64,000 nucleotides of DNA from Baylisascaris procyonis (taxonomy: Eukaryota > Nematoda > Chromadorea > Rhabditida > Ascarididae), in the NCBI GenBank assembly GCA_037389465.1, contig JAZARR010000153.1, positions 5,108,501 through 5,172,500 of the forward strand, given 5' to 3'. Below, in pieces: positions 35,940 to 47,130 of the stretch. Every line of letters begins with the position of its first letter. Within the stretch, counting starts at the first letter, position 1. The notes under the pieces were generated by a model. The model was not told the origin of the DNA and ran no database searches. It saw only the letters and a program-made list of their open reading frames with translations. The translations under genes were made by a program, and so were the position numbers.

Positions 35940-38025
35940 GTCAAAGCAATCTCCGCCGTTGAAGCGTCGCCGAAACGCAGTGGACCAGGGGCTGCGCGAT
36001 CTCGATCATCTTTCATCCCCCTCCAACGGTTGCCAAACCGCCGCGGCATTACTCTTTCTACTTCCTTCTCACTTCCCAATTCCTCCGGAAACTCATTTCC
36101 GTAAAAAAAACTTGAACTGCATATTTCATGGCGTTTTCAGTTTCAAATTTCGAAAACTGCCCAGTCCGAAAAGAAAAGTTCTCAGTACGTAACACTGGGC
36201 GCATAAACGATGCCTATAAAAGTTGATGAATCCAATCTCAGGTATTCATAAATTTTAAGTACGAATCGCTGAAGAACACATGCATTTATACATACTCTTA
36301 TGTGCAGAATAATGCCACTGCAATATGCTTTTCGCATAAACAAACGACAAAAATCTCATAAAAGAGTGAAGCGGAACTCGAGATGCGCTTTCCTGTGCGA
36401 TCTATCCACATTCAAATGCTAATCCTCAAACAAAAACTCCTTTTCGCCCAATATGGTAACTTCACGCGAAATTCATATATAAAAAGCTTTAGCAACTCAA
36501 TCGGAAAATCACCACTCGGAATGAGAAAGCGTTTAGAATACGACTCCACGGTTGAACGGTAATAAGCAAAAATGCGACCACAAAAAACGAAAAAAAAAGC
36601 GTTAACGGCAGTATTACTAATGTTTGCCTAACTTTTAAGTTGTAATTTACGTACGCTTTCATTTCCGGTTTGTTCGAAAAAATACGCCTAAAGCTTTCAA
36701 TTTCAATTTTGCTAAAATCACCGCTCATTTATTGAGATTTAATGCATAATCTTAAGGTAATCCGAACGGGAAGTGCATCGTTAGACACTTAATCCTCTCA
36801 GTAACGTCAATCTTCTGTCACCTTCCATCAAATCTGCTCTGCCTGCTGAAATATAAAAAATTCAAATATGCTGCACAAAGGCAATACGCTCAACACGCTG
36901 AAAATACGCTGAAAACTCAGCGAAGCCGTTTGGTCTCGAAACGAAAGTCTTAGGTTTGGCATGACGCCAATTTTTCGAAATGCTTGTCGATCGAGGCATC
37001 TTCACATCGCTTCGTGTTGTGTGCATTTTGCAGTATTGTGGTGACGTGTGCTTGTTAAACGATTTCAAGTATCCGAGGGCGGTGGTGAAGTTCTGAGGGC
37101 GACGACTGACAAAAATGTTAGGTGATAAGCATAAAGATGGTAAGGATGGTGATCGCTTTATTGCCTAACCCTGAGGCAGGATGAGAAGATGCGTTGTTTT
37201 GATTTTCAGCAGACGGATGCTGTTCTTAGCAACACTGAAGTTAAAAAAAATTGTCCCGAGCTTGTTTGCCTTTACTCTGAAGAGACCGCAAAGGAAAACG
37301 TAATAAATGTAAGAAAAAAAGGACTGAAAAGCTAGGCAAGCATGAGCAATATTGTTGTCATTGCTTTCGTTTTTCGTTTTTTGTGGCCGCATTTTTGCTT
37401 ACTACCATCCAACCGTGAAGTCGTATTCTAAGCTCTTTCTCATTCCGAGTGGTGATTTTTCGATTGTGTTGCTAAAGCTTTTTATATATGAATTTCGTGT
37501 AAAGTTACCATATTGGGCAAAAAGAAGTTTTTGGTTGAGGATTAGCATTTACGTGTTGGTAGATCGCGTCTCGAGTACCGCTTCAGTGTTTTAGGAGATT
37601 TTTATCGTTTGTTTATGCGAAAAGCATATTGCAGTGGCGTTCTTCTGTACATAAGAGTATGTATAAACGCATGTGTTCTTCACCGATTCGTACTTAGAAT
37701 TTATGAATACCTGAGATTGGATTCATCAAATTTTATAGGCATCGTTTATGCGCCCAGTGTTACGTACTGAGAACTTTTTCTGTTCGGACTGGGCAGTTTT
37801 CGAAAATTGGAACTGAAAACGCTATGAAAAATGTAGTTCAAGTTTTGTTTTCAAGGAAATGAGTTTCCGGAGGAATTGGGAAGAGAGAAGGAAGTAGAAA
37901 GAATAATCCCGCTGTGATATGGCAGCCTTTGGAGAGGGAGGGGAATGAAAAGAGGTCGCGCAGCACATGTTTCGTAATCCACTGCGTTTCGGTGACGCTT
38001 TAATGGCAGACGTTGCATTGCTTCA
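35940..38025. mobile_element. Foldback element IR-D
   Basis: The left arm (about 35940-36595) and right arm (about 37365-38025) are reverse complements over about 650 bp with modest divergence. The outermost shared segment is a GAAACGCAGTGGA block; the inner one is TTTTTTGTGG(T/C)CGCATTTTTGC. The spacer (36596-37364) begins with R2. No transposase was seen. Its sequence is unrelated to the R1-bearing family (IR-A/B/C), so this is a second foldback family in the window. Frames inside it are artefacts of the arms. Confidence 0.8.
36541..36930 (+). repeat. R2 dispersed repeat, copy 2 (within IR-D)
   Basis: Direct-orientation partner of 9196-9575. It straddles the arm/spacer junction of IR-D, with its first 55 bp in the left arm. 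This shows that the 9.2-kb copy derives from an IR-D-like element. Confidence 0.85.
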
Positions 38026-39167
38026 TATCCACATCCTATGCGTGGGTAAATTTTTTTGAAGACTTGCGGCGTGCTGCCGGCAGCATCGTTTGTATTGTTT
38101 TATTATATTCGCTTGACCGGTTTTTCGTTTGCATTTCTTGAAGCATTTTCTTGCAATCAACTTTTACAGATCTCCTATCTTCGAGCAGTCATTCACTTTT
38201 CGCGATTACCGTTTAATCCAACTTCGAATCATCAAGGATGGCCACGTGAGTGTTATGCATTATGTTTTATCGTTTATTGAGAACGGTGCTACAGATTCGC
38301 ACAATATTAGTTTCCCTTTGTTGCTGTCGTTTGCTTGATGTGGGAAGTACTCGAAAGAAGTCAGTGAATTTTTCTAAAAACTCAAATTCTCTAGAATTCT
38401 TCAAATCTAGCACTCATTTCTCAATGCCCTCCATCTCTACCTCCCTACAGTCGTCCTGGGCGATGTTAGCTACTTTGCCTAGTGATCTATACACTGCATT
38501 ATTAACATAAAATACACCTCCACTTTTGATGACACTTCCGTGATATGGCTGCTAGAAGCTCCGTCCACAAGATGAGACCAACTCCCACCACTTCTTCCCC
38601 GCTTCTGTTCTCAAAGCTTCTATTTAAAGTAGGAAATACCGCTTTGCTTTGAAGAACCATTCCATAAAAAATATAGCGCACCTTGGCCTGGAAAGTCATT
38701 CTTCCTTCAGAAGCATTGCGAGCATGGTTTTGCAGCATCTGCTTCTTTTTTCGTAAGCAAGTTTTTTCGTTGAAGCTCACATCCAACTTTTACTGGCTTC
38801 CTAACCTCCATTTTACGTAGCCCTTGGTCGCTCTAATCGCCGAGCTTTCATTTAGAATTGTATAGAGGATGGTAATATGTATAACGAATGATCACACGGG
38901 AAATGCAGAGAAATTGTTGAAAATAATGTTGATTTCACCACTAAAACTTCAGTACTATAGTTATATTGTGCGTTAAGAGGCCGCTCGTGTTGTTTGTTTT
39001 GTTATTGTTCGTAGAAATTCGTTGAATGACATTTTATATGACGCGTTGTCGTAACAGTTTGTTTCACCTCATCTCAGGTGGTGACATCTCCAAAACAAAT
39101 TTACTGTTTCAGGATTTTTGATCCGTTTTTAATGTGTCATCAAGTAAAAAAAATGACAGCATACGTT

Positions 39168-39170
39168 CAG
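39168..39170 (+). promoter_or_regulatory. Acceptor CAG upstream of the Sm D2 ATG (trans- or cis-splice)
   Basis: ATACGTTCAG ends at 39170, 22 nt before the ATG at 39193. The intervening bases are in frame and encode a conserved-looking segment, so this may be a cis acceptor with an unseen first exon. Confidence 0.55.
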
Positions 39171-39192
39171 GATAGTGAAACCACGCTCTGAG

Positions 39193-40371
39193 ATGACGCA
39201 GGAAGAATTGCAAGCGAAAGAGCAAGAAGAATTCAACGTGGGACCTTTATCGATCCTCACTCAATCCGTGAAGAACAACGCGCAAGTGATGATCAACTGT
39301 CGCAACAACCGGAAGCTACTGGGTCGAGTGAAGGCATTCGATCGGTACGACTGACGTATTTTAAGTTTTCTAAGTAGCACGCTAAAGGTTTTCATTACTA
39401 AGGGTTAGGGACGTAGCTGTTATTTGCTGCAGAATGGGAAACACTAGTTTAGTACGAATGCTTCATTTTCATTAAATGAAAAATACTTGCTCCGTGAACA
39501 CGGAAATATTCTACGGTAGTTGGTAAATAGTTCCGTTTTAGAAGGTTGATATGAATATTGGTAGTGGTGAGTGCAGTGTGCAATGTAGAATGTAGCACAA
39601 TACAGGATACAATCCTTCGCCTCTAGGAGTCTTCCTTTGTGAGGACCGCTGCATACGACGACAGTCTCGCATACCTCACAGTTACGGTAGTTTACAGTAT
39701 TTTGCCTTTGCTGTCATTTGGGTTGCAACCTGCTTAAGCCAATGACTGGTGGTTGGTTGTTGAAGTGGTAGATATGGAAGGGTAGTCTTACAGATATGAA
39801 CCCCCAGTCTGGAAGATGAAAGGTTGCGGTTCGAGATTCAGCTGGTTTTTTTGCATCAGCTCTTGTTCACTTTTTGTTATTGCTTCTTGAAATGGGTTGC
39901 TGCTTTTAGTCTCTGTTTTCTTCTGCACAGGTCTAAGATTTTAATCACTTTTCTGACACTTTTGCACTCTAATAAGAACTTTATAAAAAACTTCAGTATC
40001 CGTAATCGTTCTCAACAGTTGACGAGTATAATCCGCATATGCGGTCAGATTCAAAATCACATATATTTGGAGCATTATCAAAGGCACTGTTTTCTGCATT
40101 ACGTTTTCCTATTAATAAGGGACATTGGAACAAACTCAAAATCCCATGTTGCAAGCACATCCTTAGAAATGATCTGGCTATCATTTTCAGGCATTGTAAT
40201 ATGGTTCTGGAGAATGTGAAGGAAATGTGGACAGAATTGCCGAAGACGGGTAAGGGAAAGAAGAAGGCGAAGCCTGTTGCCAAGGACCGGTTCATTTCGA
40301 AGATGTTTTTGCGCGGTGATTCAGTGATTCTTGTACTTAAGAACCCTCTGACTCCTCCCGAGTCTAGTTGA
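39193..40371 (+). CDS. snr-4: Small nuclear ribonucleoprotein Sm D2, 110 aa or slightly longer
   Basis: Core component of the heptameric Sm ring on U1, U2, U4 and U5 snRNPs (and, in nematodes, SL snRNP), where it pairs with Sm D1 and contacts the F/E/G side of the ring. Exon 1 (39193-39344) ends GATCG|GTACGA in phase 2; exon 2 starts at 40191 after TCATTTTCAG and ends with TAG at 40369-40371. The split Arg codon gives [13 protein letters not shown] across the junction. The Sm1 motif has [15 protein letters not shown] and Sm2 has [11 protein letters not shown]. The loop between them holds the Lys-rich GKGKKKAKP insert diagnostic of D2. Upstream in-frame codons (39175-39192) read VKPRSE, matching the known KPKSE before MT in animal D2, so a few N-terminal residues from an unseen exon may be missing. 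The symbol is the C. elegans orthologue name. Confidence 0.95.
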
Positions 40372-40571
40372 TTTGTGGTTTTCAGTGTCTTCTCCATTTT
40401 TGTCGCGTGTCACTATTTATGAGCACTGTAGCGCTCACAGGAGGTAATTGTTCATGAGGAGGAGAGCGTGAAAGTGGGGTGAGAGCAGGTTCACTTAGTC
40501 GATAGAAAGAAAGAAGGGGTATTCCGATGTTGTAATCGTTTTATTTTTAGTTTCGCAAACGGGCAGAGGTG

Positions 40572-40577
40572 AATAAA
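40572..40577 (+). terminator. Possible polyadenylation signal of Sm D2
   Basis: First AATAAA after the stop codon, 200 nt downstream. Confidence 0.4.
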
Positions 40578-40579
40578 GA

Positions 40580-43353
40580 CTAGGATGAGTAAGCGGTACC
40601 CAGCAAAAGTTGCCTTCCTTTAATTTGGACCTTATCCGGCCGGTTAATGGAAAGTTTTCGGATATTTGACATCGTGGTTTTCTTTCTTTTTTTGTTTTAT
40701 GGAGTTTACCATGAGTTCCGAAGATATCAGGAAAAGTTAGTTTCGAACATTGCCTCATCGATAACTCATCTATATTGAAAGTTTTTTTCGTGATGCTGTA
40801 TGTTGCTTATTGAAAATTTCCAACTTCTGCGATGAAATTGAGATGTTAGACAGGGCTTTGTTGGAGGACCTACTGATGTTATATTACGTTGTTTTCTAGG
40901 CATGATTATAAAATAAAATATCGATGAGTGGGGATGGACTTCTCTCGTGAAGGATAACGACCAATGAGGGATATAATGGGTATTTGTTGTAGGTGGATGG
41001 TGTTAATAGGAGCCGAGGTTGTGTTCATCGTCTCTATCGACCCTTGAGTACGGTAGTTTGAATGTTGAGGTGATGTTTTATTGTTTTGAGGCATTTCATG
41101 AGACCTCCTGCACACCATTTACTCATGTGTTTTTTCAGTTTGCGTTTAAATGCGGATAAATTTTGCTTGTTTTTCCTTGTGTCGCTTGAGTCTTGTCATC
41201 AGGTTGAGATTGGAGAAGGAGATTTCATTCGTTTGGAGGTGCAACATTCAATATATGTGCGATTCCATTACCTTGGAACCTGTTAGTTGCAAGTGTTAGT
41301 GAAGGAGAGAATACTAAGGGGACAGAATGGAAATATGGCCCCCGAATGCTCAGAAAACAGTTTTGTTGCATGATGAAATCAAAAGCTGCAACATCTTTAA
41401 GCCGTATATATTGCAACGACACCGTGGCACTTTCGGAAGACCATATTATTTTTGGGGATTCGTTCGTGGCCTTTTAACAACGGAAATGGTACGTTCCATC
41501 CATTTCGACGCCAGTGTATAAAACTGCACGGATTTATAAACTTCGGATAGCGATGAGAGTTCATGCCTGTGAAGAAAATTGCTGACAGTCATCAATCATC
41601 TCGTAAACATGCAACCAATATTGGTAACAAATGATGGTGAGGTCAGTTTAGATCGGATAAGGTTGCATTATAGCATGTGTGGGAGAACGCATTACGATGT
41701 CCAATTGTCACGGCAATGAAGTAGTACATTTTAAGTACTTGCCTTCACAGCTAGGAGCAAAAGGAGTCATCATGTGGTCACAGCCGCTTGACGGGTGAAT
41801 TGTATTGCAGATGGAGGCATTATCCGTTCAATGGTTGTCTACTGCATGTCATAGTAGAACTATTTCTTTAAGAGACCGTTCATTTCGAGAAAACTTACTT
41901 TTGGGATGAGTGCTCGAGGGTAGTTACGAATTGCTGTTTGTTGCGAAAGCGGTACTAAATCACGTATAGGGGGGGGGGGTGGGGGTGGATGGGGGAGTAC
42001 GACGTCGATATAAAACAGTGTTCAATTGCTTTTGATCTCGAACCGTGTTTATTAAGCACCGTTTTTGCCAATGGCGTTTGCGCCACAAGTGATTTCGAAT
42101 TGTTGTGAGTTGTATTTGTTTCAAGGTTCACTTCAAAGCACTCTGCAGATGATATGAACGTCCATCGATGCACGCGTTCATGGCGCGAATATCTTATGAT
42201 TGAAAACATGCAAGCAATCCACTTCATAGCGCCGGCGAGCGACGATGTTTCTGGATGTTCCTGAGCGTGTTCTGTATATTGCTTCCCTTTACTGTTCTAC
42301 GCTTGAGCCATGCACCTGTTGTCTGTAATTTCGGGATGAAGGAATGCAGTTTTTGTTCGGATATCAGTGCATAATCACTTTTGTACGGCTTCTACTAAGT
42401 TTCACAAAAAGCGCAATTTGTTCACTATATTTCACGCGCACTATCGCATGATATACTTAAATGTATAGTAGAGCAATTACTGAATAGTGTGATCAAGTAT
42501 GTTCGCCTAATTTCGGAGAGATGTGTGACAAAAGCACTTTAATCGTCTGGCGTTTTGTGAAGTGTTCCTTCAACTCGACAATCCCAATCACCTGACTCGA
42601 CTCATAGTTCTTGATATTGATTTATTAGAGGGGTGCAAAATCAACTTATGTTTGATCATGTCTTACGAAATTGCGAGCAACATTTCCGATACTCCTTCTG
42701 AAAGCATTCTCTTTTTTTCCGACAAACGTGAGGGTTGTGAATGATCGCCAAATATTGCAACAGTGCGGTGGCGACGTTGAAGAGGGAGACCGAGTGTGGA
42801 GTGTGAGGGCATACGGAAATAGTGAGAATGATTTGTTGGGGGAGCACCACGGCTCCCGAGCCGAGTAGAACAGACATGGGTGAAGGGTGACGAAAGCAAA
42901 CGCTGACTGAAGAACTGACGCATGAAGACTGATGGGTTGAAGCCTTAGATCTCGGATATGGTTGGGGGCACCGCAAGAGTACATAAGTCGATCAATGGTA
43001 TCATGTGAAGAACAATGAACGAGAATCGACTATATGAATAAAAGAGATGTTAGTTCAAAGGTAGATATCTTGGGTTGGCTCTTCAGCGCCATACCCAATA
43101 GTCAGCATCTAAATTGGGAACACCACTGAAACGCTAAATCTTTCGATATTTCTGAGTGGATTCGATTCATCCGATTTATTAATCATCGTTCCTTTTTGAT
43201 TTACTGTAGATATGTGCATTCATTTCGTCTTTTTCAATGCTGCTCACCCATGTTTTATATAACACTGGTCAACGAAATTTCATCTGAACGCCATGGATTT
43301 CAATCGCACAAAATTTGGGATTTTCGTTCTTCTGATTTGCTGAACCGCAGCAG
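40580..43353. other. Mostly non-coding, with a weak ambiguous frame at 42.7-42.9 kb
   Basis: A G-rich tract lies at 41969-41995. Around 42656-42976 the - strand has an open frame after an AGTTCTTCAG acceptor, with a hydrophobic segment. The + strand is also open at 42717-42868. Neither could be confirmed. Confidence 0.35.
41969..41995 (+). repeat. G-tract with quadruplex potential
   Basis: Eleven G, then T, five G, TGGAT and five G. Homopolymer length may be inexact in the assembly. Confidence 0.7.
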
Positions 43354-43868
43354 CTATCCAATGCGAGGTGCATCATCAACAGTACCCTTTTCATCAACAT
43401 TAGTGACAGCAGTCTTCATCACTGTGGAGTCAGGCGGTGACGTGGAGAAGTGCTCAGGCCAGTGTCCGCCAACTTCAATGAGGCTCTCACACTTGAAATA
43501 AAGCTTCATCATCGAAATGCGCTCTTGCAGTGAGCCACTGCTAAAACTCATCCCGTTCTGAAAGTTAGGGACTATTTAGGTTACTGCACGCGAATAAAAT
43601 TTTATATACTTATGTGAACAAATTCGATAAATTTTACATGGAAATGCCACGTAAGCGCTCCCTTTGATGAGAGATATATGAGCTTTTTGCCACTGTTTTG
43701 AGGTGTTGTGCGAGGAGGTGGTTGGATGGAAACTTCAGAGAAGATAGGGACTTCAATGGAAGGCGGACATCGAAAAAAAAGACCAGCGCCCGATTTCACG
43801 GATGTGTATGTCGAGTTTGAGGGCCCGAGAAGATCACGTAGATTCTTCTTTAATCTTCACAAAAGACT
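43354..43868 (-). CDS. Candidate last two exons of a - strand gene, unrecognised
   Basis: The terminal exon (43557-43354) follows AACTTTCAG, is open for 67 codons in phase 0 and ends TAG. The preceding exon ends at 43638 with CAT|GTAAAA, also phase 0, and is open back to about 43868, but lacks a good acceptor. The joined translation has a Pro-rich stretch and a WPEHFS segment. A further - strand frame with several Cys (about 44338-44208) could belong. No family was recognised. It overlaps a competing + strand exon at 43739-43876, so at most one of the two is likely right there. Confidence 0.35.
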
Positions 43869-46192
43869 TATGAAAAGTAAGTTTTTTAACTTAAATGACG
43901 AGAGAACATCAGCAGATGAGTGCATATTATTTTCTACTTTCTGCTTATTGATATTCCTCAGAAATGATAGGAGGCTCTAAAAGAGGAGAAAAATTGTTAG
44001 TTAGAGCGGAATGATATAAACAAATGGGATGCTTCCATCGAAAATGCTCCATATCAGTAGAAGATTCAATTACATCTAACTCAGAGTGCGCTGATTTTCC
44101 CCTTCAGTTAAAAAAATTTTCATTTTTCTTTGATACAACAACATTGTTTCAAACTGTCTTCCAAGTGAGAGGCTATTCAAATAGGGGAAAAAAGCACGGG
44201 TGCGCAAGGATCGCACATTAAACGGCGATGCATGATGACAGCAGTTCAACCGAGTAAATCCATCACGAGCACTTGCTGAAGCCAGCAGCTCGAGAATTGC
44301 GCTAATGGAGTTGACGCAATATGCACCTTTGCACCTCTCTTGATCAGCCGTTCTTGCTAAATCCCTTCGTTTATTAACCGATTCGGTCACTCACGCAGAG
44401 ATTCCGCAAAAGATTTATATCTCCGTGACCAGAATGGCGAAAATGCAATTCAAGCATCTACTGTGATCTGCATGAAACGAACATCCAGCCACCCTTTGGC
44501 AATTTATATCCAAACAAGCCATCCTTCTGCACTCCCATTTCTACTCGTCAGTGAATTTTGGAAAACTGGATTAATCCATATTCCTTCCTTTCTTTTACCA
44601 CCCATGTAGACGAAGAGCTGTGCAAATCTCATTGGGAGTTAAACAGCCTGGATGCCCCCAAGCTCGAGACGACCGTTGTCCCGGTAGTCCTGACTCTATT
44701 CTTGAAGTATCTTAAGGGAATGTTCAACGCTCCGAGCGTTCCAAAATGTCATATGAAACTTCTAAACCTTGCAGTGCTCCAAAGGTCGAGTATATACGAG
44801 GTTCACGTGACTCACAGCAAATTTCTGCGCTTGTTAAACCCTAAAATCTTTCACATTGTCTCTGAAACGAGCCGAACCTAGACTGTGAGCGGATTGTAAA
44901 GTACTTTCACTTGATATGTTGTAGGGGAAAGATGTTCGACAGTGGAGGGATGGACCTGTGGGGGAACAATCTTTCGGCACCATAGCCTCTATGAAAATTC
45001 GGGGGAAAAATGTTAGGGTACCATTTCTCGGCAGAGATGTTTATGAATCCATAGCACACTAAAGCACTCTTCGACCAGATGTTTTCGAATGGGCAAACCG
45101 CATCACAGTGCTCATTCCAAACGTGCATTTTCATAAGTGATTTGAATTAGGGGCAGATTATGCAAATTTTGTGACCCCTCTATGGCAGATATACTTCCAA
45201 GACGACTACGTCTAAATTACTCCGAAAGTATATCCACTATGTCCACTGTATGAAGACCGATGTTACATAAAGAGACATTTGGTGGCGTTGGAATATCTAC
45301 GCTTATTCTGTTTTCAGCTGTGAAAAATGCTTCTAATTGCAGCCCTATAATGCGGTTGCCCCTCTGTCAAAATTCTCTAAATTTTTTGTTTCCACCGAAG
45401 TTTATACTATAATAGAGCCATAGTTTCCATGTTTATGGGATGCTTTTCGCAAAAGCCATTCAATAAATATTGTTCGAATCAAGATCACAATCGATCTTAC
45501 AAAGCGTGAATGGCATCCATCGTTCAACCTCATATCAAGATGTCTTACAACAGTATCATATCATATATTCTCCTTCAAAAATTGAAAAACATGTTTCGAA
45601 TCAATTAAATCATCATCATATATCAGAGTTTTCTCGCCGAGATGTAAAACGGAAACCCGTGGAAGCGACGAAACCCCAAAGAAACTTACTGTAGAGGCCA
45701 CATAAAGGCAATATATGCAGCACGCCTCGAATTCTAGCAAGCAGGAAAAACCACAACCAACAAGAGAAACACTGCTTTCATTATTATTAGAGAAAACAAC
45801 AACCAGCAGCTTCTATGAGCGCGAAAACTTCCGCTCCCTCCCTCTCCGCCTCCCCGGGAAGATGATTCGTCACATCGTGTGCTGGGAAAAAATCCCGCCG
45901 GGCGGGAAATTCGTCACAGAACCCCTTGCGGGAGTGGAAGATTTTTTGATCGCGAGGCTTCCCGCAGTCCAAAATGCATTATTCATATTAGTGCGAGGAT
46001 CCCTGTGGGAGGATAGCGGTGAACTCCGAACATTAGTGTGAAGCATTGCTTTACTAGTTTCGCAATTTCCAGATCGTGAAAAAGAGAAAAGATGGATGGA
46101 GGAATTGAGAAAAGAGGAGCTGGATATGGCGCTCGAACGCTGTACGCATTTTGCCGTCGATGCAAAGGCTGAGATGCCTGAATCTATAAACG
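43739..46192 (+). CDS. Candidate + strand gene, at least three phase-matched exons, unrecognised
   Basis: Exon A (43739-43876) lies between AACTTCAG and A|GTAAGT, with phase 1 at both ends; it is Arg/Lys-rich (RRSRRFFFNLHKRL). Exon B starts at 44610 after a pyrimidine-rich CATGTAG, in phase 1, so the join creates an Asn codon and reads LMKNEELCKSHWELN. Its 3' end is unclear. Exon C (46073-46192) lies between CAATTTCCAG and G|GTAATT, again phase 1 at both ends, and encodes a charged helix (EKEKRWMEELRKEELDMALE). Matching phases across three exons support one gene. Start, stop and family are unknown. It conflicts with the - strand exons at 43354-43868. Confidence 0.38.
45890..46020 (+). repeat. 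R3 dispersed repeat, copy 2
   Basis: Partner of 25130-25290. It shares GATTTTTTGATC, GTCCAAAAT and TGCGAGGA blocks in order and at similar spacing. Confidence 0.6.
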
Positions 46193-47085
46193 GTAATTTT
46201 CTTTCTATGTGATTAAAGTTCATACTGACCATTGATAAAACGCATCACGGGTAATTGATTCACAAAGAGATGTTGCGCAAAAGGTATTTCCGCGAAAACC
46301 GTATAATACTGTTTAAAATAGGGTATATTTTCTATATGCAGTTTTCTAGCTCTTAAATTTTCGAAATCGTACCCCATAAAATTGATCATCGATCCGGGAA
46401 GCACTTAAAGCTGGATCAATTCTTTCTATAGTGGATAATTTTCTGCCGCTTTTTCATGACCGTAGGTCGGTTCACCGTTCAAATTTCCTCCCCCCCCCTC
46501 TCCCCCTTCCAAGCCCCTCCCCCCGCCCCTTTATGGCACTTCTTTCATGTTAAAAAGAGTTCGCCTTGTCATTCTTCATCGACATTCGCATATCCCTACC
46601 GTATCTCTTTCGCTTCAAGAAACAATTTAGAGACAGCAGGGAACAATTCTTGCTTGACATAACGGTACCACCACGCTTGATATCCATCTGTTGGGCGAAA
46701 TATTGATGGAATGCGTGGAATTTTTGATTTCTAGAACTGAACGAACAGACCAAGATGACATATTTCTCATACAACTACACACATGCACACATCATCCACG
46801 ACACTTTCAGCGAGAAGAATAAAAAACTTTTTCCCTTCAGAGAATATTTCTCTTCATAAAATGCATTACGGATGGTGTGTTGCGTTTGGGATTGTAAAGA
46901 TTGGAGCAACCAATAGGCGAATAGCAAGGAATCGCCTTTCTAAATATTTGAGGATTGGAACCCTGCCCCTTGGAAATGTAGATGATATTGTTGAAGTTTT
47001 CATTGCTTTCAATATCTTGCTTCCCCATGAATAGCCTTGAAGATGAATTGGTTATAGCATATCTCCTCTAAAACTTTTTCGCCTG
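46193..47085. other. Non-coding stretch with a C-rich tract
   Basis: C-rich DNA at about 46488-46530 has several C4-C8 runs, giving G-quadruplex potential on the - strand. No supported exon. Confidence 0.4.
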
Positions 47086-47130
47086 GCTCACGGAGGCAAA
47101 CAGAAGTATATTCTGTTTGCCTCCGTGAGC
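47086..47130. repeat. Perfect 20-bp hairpin with 5-nt loop
   Basis: Arms 47086-47105 and 47111-47130 are exact reverse complements around GTATA. The stem is GC-rich within AT-rich flanks. It has no match elsewhere in the window and no gene next to it. Confidence 0.95.

Noticed and set aside
39826..39843. tRNA B-box-like GGTTCGAGATTC
   Set aside because: Position 61 is T, and no acceptor stem or A-box at the right distance could be paired.
39824..40219. 131- and 134-codon frames on both strands
   Set aside because: They lie in the Sm D2 intron or are shadows of exon 2.
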